NCBI GenBank assembly: GCA_009778425.1
Contig: WRJU01000246.1
Span: 1 to 24,198 of the forward strand
Direction: 5' to 3'
Length of the DNA: 24,198 bases
Source: Pseudomonadota bacterium
GTDB taxonomy: Bacteria > Pseudomonadota > Gammaproteobacteria > Burkholderiales > Rhodocyclaceae
In this document: positions 18,220 through 24,198 of the stretch, piece after piece
Layout: the number at the start of each line of letters is the position of its first letter
Numbering within the stretch: the stretch's first letter is position 1
Notes under the pieces: model-generated
The model's input: only the letters and a program-made list of their open reading frames with translations
Database searches by the model: none
What the model was told of the DNA's origin: nothing
Made by a program: the position numbers and the translations under genes

Positions 18220-19020
18220 ATGCTGACCCATCCCCAATTCGATCCCATCGCTTTTTCCATCGGCCCGCTCAGCGTCCGCTGGTATGGACTGACTTATCTT
18301 TTTGCCTTTGTCTGTTTCATCATTCTGGGCCGCCAGCGCGCGCGACGACGGCCGGAATTGGGCTGGAACGCGCAGTCTGTCGACGATGTGCTTTTCTACG
18401 GCGTCTTCGGCGTCATCATTGGCGGGCGCCTGGGAGAAGTCCTGTTTTTCCAGCCTGCTTATTATTTTTCGCATCCTGCTGAAATTTTCGCGGTATGGAA
18501 CGGAGGCATGAGCTTTCATGGCGGCTTCCTCGGCGTACTGGTCGCAATGTGGCTCTATGGCCGCCGATATGGCCGTAGTTTCTGGGAAATCACCGATTTC
18601 ATCGCGCCGATGGTTCCCGTCGGACTGGCCGCTGGCCGTATCGGCAATTTCATCAATGGCGAACTGTGGGGACGCCCCATGAGTGAGGCGCTGCCCTGGG
18701 CAATGCGTTATCCGTGGGTCGACAACCTGCCGCGCCACCCCTCGCAGCTTTATCAAGCCGCCGGGGAGGGGCTGCTGCTATTCATCCTGCTGTGGTGGTT
18801 TGCATCCCGCCCCCGCCCTCCACGGGCGGTATCCGGTTTTTTTCTCATCGGCTACGGTACGCTGCGCTTCATTGCCGAGTTCTTCCGCAATCCCGATCCA
18901 GGCATTTTCAGCGAACTCGGCTTGGGATGGACCACCGCCCAATGGCTGTGCCTGCCGATGACTGTCGTCGGTATATATTTGATTGTTTGTGCGTTATTCA
19001 CCAATCCTAACCAGCAATAA
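18220..19020 (+). CDS. lgt: Phosphatidylglycerol-prolipoprotein diacylglyceryl transferase
   Basis: Lgt transfers diacylglycerol from phosphatidylglycerol to the lipobox cysteine of prolipoproteins in the inner membrane, the first step of lipoprotein maturation, usually essential in Gram-negative bacteria. The 266-residue protein has several hydrophobic segments and the family motifs SVRWYGLTYL, GGRLGEVLFF, GGMSFHGGFLGV, the signature GLAAGRIGNFINGELWGRP, RHPSQLY, and SGFFLIGYGTLRFIAEFFR. It is a little shorter than E. coli Lgt (291), which has an extra loop after the signature. The start MLTHPQFDPIAFSIGPLSVRWYG fits the family; no strong ribosome site precedes it. Its neighbours, porin and phosphodiesterase, have no known link to lipoprotein processing. 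Confidence 0.97.
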   Translation: MLTHPQFDPIAFSIGPLSVRWYGLTYLFAFVCFIILGRQRARRRPELGWNAQSVDDVLFYGVFGVIIGGRLGEVLFFQPAYYFSHPAEIFAVWNGGMSFHGGFLGVLVAMWLYGRRYGRSFWEITDFIAPMVPVGLAAGRIGNFINGELWGRPMSEALPWAMRYPWVDNLPRHPSQLYQAAGEGLLLFILLWWFASRPRPPRAVSGFFLIGYGTLRFIAEFFRNPDPGIFSELGLGWTTAQWLCLPMTVVGIYLIVCALFTNPNQQ

Positions 19021-19080
19021 GTTTCACTATTGCCCCACGGGCAACCGGAATTTCAGGGTCTCGGTTCAAACAATCAAACT

Positions 19081-21015
19081 ATGCACAACACCCAGCACTC
19101 TCGTCGGAATGCTCCAACAAGGCAGTTCAAACGCCTGACGGATGCCTATAGAGCACTGGCCGAAGGCAAACTCGACCATCGGCTCCCCGACGATGGCGGA
19201 GACGAACTCGCCCGAAACTTCAATTCGATGGCCTGCGCGCTCCAACGGCGCATCGACGATCTGCAAGGCTCCATGGAGAGTCTCAAGAGTCACGCGGAAC
19301 GCTATACGCAGGCCATTCGCGGCGCAAACGATGGCTTTTGGGACTGGGACATTTCAGGCGGCCGGGGCCATTTCTCGCCCCGTTTCTGTGAAATGTTCGG
19401 CTATCCCGTCAATGCCTCGGTTTCCGACACTTCGCCCCTGGAAGCGCCAACGACGCTTTTCACCGCGCGCCTGCATCCAGACGAAACCGCTACCTTCCAC
19501 ACCCGAATGATCGAGCACCTGAAAGGCATCACCCCCCAGTTCATGCTCGAACACCGCGTCCGCCACGAAGACGGCGGTTACCGCTGGATCATGACCCGAG
19601 GCATAGCGCAACGCAACGCACAGGGCCGCGCCCTGCGGATGGCAGGTTCGATCAGTGACATCCACCTGAGAAAGCGCGTCGAACAGCAACTGTATCACGA
19701 CGCCATGCACGACATCATCACCGGCCTGCCCAACCAGCAGCTGTTCATCGAACACCTGCAACACGCGCTGACACAGCGGGAACGTGACCCGCATTTCCGT
19801 TTCGCGGTGCTGGCGCTCAATCTCGAACGCTTCCATCTCGTCAACGATAGCTATAGCCATGCCGCAGGAGACCACCTGCTGCGCCAGGTTGCCGACCATC
19901 TCGGCAGGTCGCTGCGGGGCGGTGACATCCTTGCCCGCCTGAGCGCCGATCATTTCGCCATCCTGCTGCATGGACTGTCTTCCAACGACGAGACACTGGA
20001 AATTGCCAGGCGCCTGCTCGGCCTACCCATGTTCACCGTCATGGGTTCCCAGCAGATATTGCATATCCGATGCCGGATCGGCGTGGCTACGTCTGATGAC
20101 GGCAACGATGCCGAAACCCTGTTGCGCAGTGCCGATAACGCGCTGCAATCCGCGCGCAACGCCCCCTCTTCGCCGGTGCAGCTCTTTCAGGCGTCGATGC
20201 ACGACGTTGTCCTCAACAGGCTCACGCTCGAAACCGAATTGCGCAATGTTCTGGCGGAAAAAAAGCTGAGCGTTGCCTACCAACCCATCATCCGCCTTTT
20301 CGATTCCAGCATTGCCAGCTTCGAGGCGCTCGCGCGCTGGCAACACCCCGAACAGGGTCACATCCCTCCGAACGTCTTCATTCCGTTGTCCGAATCCCTC
20401 GATCTGGTGCATGAACTCGGCATGCTCGTACTCAATCGCGCCTGCCTCGACATCAAGGAATGGATCCGCCAAGCTGGAGCCGACCGCGTGCGGCCCGTCA
20501 GCGTCAACCTCTCTGCTCACCAGCTCTCACGCCCCGATCTCGCCTCTGAGCTGCTCGACACCATTACCCGCCACGGGCTGCCCCCTGAACTGCTGCGCTT
20601 CGAGGTTACGGAAAGCCTGTTTACCCGCTCCGGCGGCCCAGCCACCGAAAACCTGAAAAAACTGCGCGAAACCAGGATCATGCTATTGATCGACGATTTC
20701 GGGACCGGCTATTCGGCCTTGAGTTACCTGCATGCCCTGCCCTGCGACGTTCTCAAACTGGACGGTTCTTTCGTGAGCAGCATCACCGCTGACTCGCGCC
20801 TGCGCGCCATCGTCCGCCACACCATCGACCTGGCCCACGACCTGGGTATGACCGTCGTTGCGGAAGGCATTGAAAGCACGGTTCAATCAAACTTGCTGCG
20901 TTCCATCGGTTGTGATTTCGGACAAGGCTTCCTGTTCTCGAAAGCCGTACCGGCCGACGAAATCCACCAAATGCTGGCCGCTCAGGACAAGGCCAGGAAA
21001 ACCGGAGCAGGTTGA
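19081..21015 (+). CDS. Soluble c-di-GMP phosphodiesterase paralogue: HAMP remnant-PAS-degenerate GGDEF-EAL
   Basis: From ATG 19081 the product is 644 residues and lacks the two membrane segments and periplasmic sensor of its paralogue at 13264. It keeps a HAMP-like piece (ALAEGKLDHRLPDDGGDELARNFNSM) that is three residues shorter than in the paralogue, then PAS, GGDEF-like and EAL domains. The GGDEF signature is SADHF (288-292) with RGGD (279-282) five residues before it. EAL catalytic residues are intact: Glu415, Asn476, Glu508, Asp538/539, Lys559, Glu595 and Gln615. I infer a cytoplasmic phosphodiesterase without direct envelope input. An in-frame TTG at 19030 would add 17 residues without recognisable content, so I prefer the ATG, though its ribosome site is weak. 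It begins 60 bases after lgt and may be read through from it. Confidence 0.9.
   Translation: MHNTQHSRRNAPTRQFKRLTDAYRALAEGKLDHRLPDDGGDELARNFNSMACALQRRIDDLQGSMESLKSHAERYTQAIRGANDGFWDWDISGGRGHFSPRFCEMFGYPVNASVSDTSPLEAPTTLFTARLHPDETATFHTRMIEHLKGITPQFMLEHRVRHEDGGYRWIMTRGIAQRNAQGRALRMAGSISDIHLRKRVEQQLYHDAMHDIITGLPNQQLFIEHLQHALTQRERDPHFRFAVLALNLERFHLVNDSYSHAAGDHLLRQVADHLGRSLRGGDILARLSADHFAILLHGLSSNDETLEIARRLLGLPMFTVMGSQQILHIRCRIGVATSDDGNDAETLLRSADNALQSARNAPSSPVQLFQASMHDVVLNRLTLETELRNVLAEKKLSVAYQPIIRLFDSSIASFEALARWQHPEQGHIPPNVFIPLSESLDLVHELGMLVLNRACLDIKEWIRQAGADRVRPVSVNLSAHQLSRPDLASELLDTITRHGLPPELLRFEVTESLFTRSGGPATENLKKLRETRIMLLIDDFGTGYSALSYLHALPCDVLKLDGSFVSSITADSRLRAIVRHTIDLAHDLGMTVVAEGIESTVQSNLLRSIGCDFGQGFLFSKAVPADEIHQMLAAQDKARKTGAG
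19220..20959 (+). repeat. Long direct repeat, copy 2 (partner 13955-15694)
   Basis: This is the second copy of the PAS-GGDEF-EAL coding segment, in direct orientation, 5,265 bp downstream of copy 1. Identity is highest from about 20060 to 20950. Recombination between the copies would remove lgt, the porin and the PBP-like gene. Confidence 0.85.
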
Positions 21016-21218
21016 GGAAAACTTCATCCTCACTTCGAGCAACAGCGGCAGCTTCGCCCGCTTCGATTCCATCGGCTTGCAGCAAAACGGCACGAATTGC
21101 CCCCCACCGCTGCCAGCGCTGATACAAAACGCTACCCATCCAATACAGAACGGTACTCGCCAAACCGGAATATCCTCTATGCTCGCGCTAAATCTTTCAC
21201 ATACCGCTTGCTCATACC

Positions 21219-22523
21219 ATGAATACCATCATCCCCCGTTCCGGAAATACACCTACCCGCCGCTGGCCGCGCCGGGCGTTGATTACTCTGCTCATTCCCG
21301 TGCTGGCAATCGTCGGCTGGCAGGCTCAATCACGTCTGAAAAATGACGGCCCGGTCGGCAATTATCTCTTCACGGCCGTCCAACGCGCCGACATCGAGGA
21401 TGTCGTCACCGCTACCGGCACACTGCAACCGCGCGAATACGTCGATGTCGGCGCGCAGGTTTCCGGGCAAATCCAGAAAATCCACGTCAAGGTCGGCAGC
21501 CAGGTACAGGCGGGCGACCTGCTGGCCGAAATCGATTCGACCGTCTATCTCTCCCGCGTAGATGCCTCGCGCGCCCAATTGCGCAACCAGCGCGCGCAGT
21601 TGAAGGACCGCGAAGCGCAACTCGAACTCGCGCAAATCCAATTCCGCCGCCAGAAGGCGCTGATGGCCGAAGACGCCACGGCGAAAGAAAGTCTGCAAAC
21701 AGCGGAAGCCACGCTGAAATCCGCCGCAGCCACACTGGAATCCCTGCGCGCCCAAATCGAGCAAACCGAGTCCACCCTGCGTGGGGACGAAGCAAACCTG
21801 CAATACACGCGCGTTCTCTCGCCGATGGCGGGCACGGTCGTCTCGATCACCGCGCGGCAGGGGCAAACGCTCAACACCAACCAACAAGCCCCGATCATCC
21901 TCCGGATAGCCGACTTAAGCGTAATGACCGTGTACACACAGGTCTCGGAAGCCGACGTGGGGCGGCTTAACCCCGGCATGCAGGCGTATTTCACAACGCT
22001 CGGCGGACAGAACAAACGCTGGTACGGCACACTCAACCAGATCGAGCCGACGCCGACCACCACCAACAACGTCGTGCTCTACAACGCGCTGTTCGATGTT
22101 CCCAACCCCAACGAGCGCCTGATGACCGACATGACGGCGCAGGTATTCTTTGTCGTCGCGCAAGCGAAGGACGCGCTCCAGATACCGATGGGCGCCGTAC
22201 AGCAAAAACGGGGCCCAAGGGCGGGCAATCGTAGCAACGGGCAAACTGGCAGTGCGGACGCACGTCCCTCCCAACGTCCCTCCGGTAGTGGCAGTAGCGA
22301 TGACGCGCCGCGCACGCGGCAAGCCACCGTCAAGGTACTTGAAGCCAATGGGAAAGTTGCCGAGCGCGCCATTGAAATCGGCGTCACCAACCGCATCGCC
22401 GCACAAGTCGTCAGCGGCCTTGCCGAAGGCGACAAAGTGGTTTCCGGCGTCACAAACACAGAGGGCCAACAAGGCAATGGCGGCGGCGCCCCGCGCCGGA
22501 TGATGGGTGGGCCACGGCTATGA
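21219..22523 (+). CDS. macA: MacA-type periplasmic adaptor (membrane fusion protein) of a MacAB-TolC pump
   Basis: MacA links the inner-membrane ABC transporter MacB to a TolC-type outer-membrane channel and stimulates its ATPase. The 434-residue protein has an N-terminal membrane anchor (about 19-35) and a first lipoyl half (PREYVDVGAQVSGQIQKIHVKVGSQVQAGDLLAEID, 71-106). An alpha-hairpin coiled coil at about 108-195 is followed by the second lipoyl half (SPMAGTVVSITARQGQTL), beta-barrel and membrane-proximal domains. A low-complexity, Ser/Gly/Arg-rich stretch (329-368) interrupts the membrane-proximal region, and the tail is Gly-rich. The stop overlaps the macB start (ATGA), indicating translational coupling. 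The substrate (macrolide, peptide, siderophore or lipid) cannot be told from the sequence. The start has no clear ribosome site. The 203 bases before it hold no feature I can support. Confidence 0.93.
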   Translation: MNTIIPRSGNTPTRRWPRRALITLLIPVLAIVGWQAQSRLKNDGPVGNYLFTAVQRADIEDVVTATGTLQPREYVDVGAQVSGQIQKIHVKVGSQVQAGDLLAEIDSTVYLSRVDASRAQLRNQRAQLKDREAQLELAQIQFRRQKALMAEDATAKESLQTAEATLKSAAATLESLRAQIEQTESTLRGDEANLQYTRVLSPMAGTVVSITARQGQTLNTNQQAPIILRIADLSVMTVYTQVSEADVGRLNPGMQAYFTTLGGQNKRWYGTLNQIEPTPTTTNNVVLYNALFDVPNPNERLMTDMTAQVFFVVAQAKDALQIPMGAVQQKRGPRAGNRSNGQTGSADARPSQRPSGSGSSDDAPRTRQATVKVLEANGKVAERAIEIGVTNRIAAQVVSGLAEGDKVVSGVTNTEGQQGNGGGAPRRMMGGPRL

Positions 22524-24198
22524 ACACGCCCAAAATGGAAACAGGCGCGCTCCCGCTGATCGAACTGTCCGGCATCACGCGCAGCTTCGGCGACGGCGAA
22601 CTCCGCACCCAGGTGTTGCACGGCATCGATCTCGCCATCTATCCCGGTGAATTCGTCGCCATCGTCGGCGCGTCAGGCTCAGGCAAATCGACGCTGATGA
22701 ACATCCTCGGCTGCCTAGACCGCCCCACTTCCGGCATCTACCGTTTCATGGGGCGGGATGTAGCCGGTTTCGACCGGGATGAACTGGCCCGGATGCGCCG
22801 GGAAACCTTTGGTTTCGTCTTCCAGAGTTACAACCTCCTGCGCGGTTCCAGTGCTCGCGAAAACGTGGAAGTCCCGGCTGTCTACTCCGGCATGCCGCCC
22901 ATCGAGCGCCACACCCGTGCGGAAAAACTCCTCTCTTCCCTTGGCCTCGGCGAGCGTATTACCTATCGGCCCGGCCAGCTTTCCGGCGGGCAACAGCAGC
23001 GGGTCTCGATTGCCCGCGCGCTGATGAACGGCGGCAGAGTGATCCTCGCCGACGAGCCCACCGGCGCACTGGACAGCAAGAGCGGCGAAGAAGTGATGAA
23101 ACTGCTCACGCAGCTTTCCGCCGAAGGCCACACGATTATCCTGATTACCCATTCGCACGAAGTGGCCGCAATGGCGAACCGCGTCATCGAAATCCGCGAT
23201 GGCCGCATCATCGCCGACCCCGGCCCATCCCGCGCCCAAGGCCCGGAACCCGATTTTTCCCCGCACATCGACCGCAGTTCCCCGATGACCGATGTCACCG
23301 AAGCCACCCGCACGGCCTTGCGGGCGCTGCGCGCGAACGTCTTCCGTTCCGCGCTCACGCTGTTGGGCATCGTCATCGGCGTGGCCTCGGTCATCGCCAT
23401 GCTTGCCATCGGCGACGGCGCGAAACAGAAAGTCGTCGACCAGATCAGCGCGATGGGCACAAACCTGCTCATGGTTCGCCCCGGCGCGCCCAACCAGCGC
23501 GGGCGGGACACCACTGCCACGCTGGTCGTCGAAGACGTAAAAGCCATCAGCGGGCTGGACAACGTGCTGGCCGCCGTGCCGGAACAAAGCACCTCCGTCA
23601 CCCTGCGCGTTGGCAACACCGACCACCGCACCAGCACCAACGCCACCTCCTGGAACTACATCGTCGCCCGCAACTGGGACGTCGCAAACGGAACCTTCTT
23701 CAGCGAACAAGACGAAGCCCGATACGCAACCGTTGCCGTCCTCGGGCAGACCGTGGCAAACGCCTTGTTCCCAGACGCCGACCCGGTAGGGCAATTCGTG
23801 CTGGTCAACAACATCCCCTTTCAGGTTGTCGGCGTAATGACGGCCAAGGGCGCAACGGGTTGGGGGCAGGATCAGGACGACGTGGTTTTTATCCCCTACA
23901 CCACGGGCAGCATGCGCGTCTCCGGCCAGCGTTTCCTGAGAAGCGCCACCGTTGCGGTAGATGATGTCACCCGCATCGACGAAACCCAGACCGCCGTCCA
24001 TGCGCTCCTGCTCGCTCGGCACGGGCTGGAAGACTTTCAGATCAGCAACATGGCCTCGATCATCGACACCGTATCGGAAACCCAGAACACGCTCACCATC
24101 CTGCTTGGCGCGGTAGCGGCCATTTCCCTGCTGGTCGGGGGCATCGGCGTCATGAACATCATGCTGGTCTCCGTCACCGAGCGCACGCGCGAAATCGG
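22520..24198 (+). CDS. macB: MacB-type ABC exporter, ATPase-permease fusion (C-terminus beyond the window)
   Basis: I translated 559 codons from ATG 22520 to the right edge; the frame is open, so the gene is cut by the window. The family is about 650 residues. The ATPase has Walker A [9 protein letters not shown] (50-58), Q-loop Gln102, signature LSGGQ (154-158), Walker B VILADEP with Glu179 and H-loop His211. The first membrane helix follows at about 277-297 ([20 protein letters not shown]). Then come the periplasmic domain and, close to the edge, the second membrane helix ([33 protein letters not shown]), typical of the MacB/FtsX fold. MacB works by mechanotransmission, pushing substrates from the periplasm through MacA and TolC. 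The start overlaps the macA stop by four bases. Confidence 0.96.
   Translation, partial: [559 protein letters not shown]

Noticed and set aside
19014..19033. GCAATA/TATTGC hairpin at the lgt stop codon, as terminator
   Set aside because: The stem is only six A/T-rich pairs, without a following T tract.
22715..24022. 435-codon minus-strand open frame opposite macB
   Set aside because: It is a shadow; macB reads through on the plus strand with all ABC motifs.

Overview
The window looks like chromosomal DNA from a betaproteobacterium, most likely a Rhodocyclales-type organism. This rests on the high GC content, the betaproteobacterial DUF2863 family, and the run aroQ-accB-accC-prmA-DUF3426 gene converging on a PfkB kinase gene, an order I know from that group. 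Assignment below class level is inference.

Left part (1-6557): mutS (minus strand, cut by the left edge), a DUF2863 gene (minus), and the divergent pair ppsR/ppsA. PpsR is the kinase/pyrophosphorylase that switches PEP synthase off and on, and its target Thr and the catalytic His are both visible in PpsA. A perfect 14-bp palindrome lies between the two genes. Two intergenic regions (1894-1966 and 6588-6700) carry the same REP-like palindromic element.

Middle part (6848-13137): aroQ (shikimate pathway), accB and accC (acetyl-CoA carboxylase), prmA (ribosomal protein L11 methyltransferase) and a large zinc-ribbon/DUF3426 membrane protein whose Pro-rich cytoplasmic linker is built of seven 15-residue repeats. 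A PfkB-family kinase converges on it with a 10-bp overlap.

Right-middle part (13264-21015) is the most unusual. Two closely related PAS-GGDEF-EAL genes, apparently c-di-GMP phosphodiesterases with dead GGDEF sites, lie 5,265 bp apart in the same orientation. Their 3' halves are about 95% identical in DNA. The first has a full periplasmic sensor, two membrane segments and HAMP; the second has lost the sensor and keeps only a HAMP remnant. Between them lie a five-unit 42/43-bp tandem repeat array, a small secreted periplasmic-binding-like protein, an outer-membrane porin-like barrel, a REP-like inverted repeat, and lgt, an essential gene. The binding protein, porin and membrane phosphodiesterase could form an envelope-to-c-di-GMP sensing module. 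That is a hypothesis from gene neighbourhood and domains.

Right part (21219-24198): macA and macB (cut by the right edge), overlapping by 4 bp, encode a MacAB-type tripartite efflux or export pump.

I saw no tRNA, rRNA, CRISPR array, transposase, phage gene or riboswitch. The likeliest new biology is the duplicated phosphodiesterase locus with its sensor-like neighbours and repeat array; everything else is largely conserved housekeeping.
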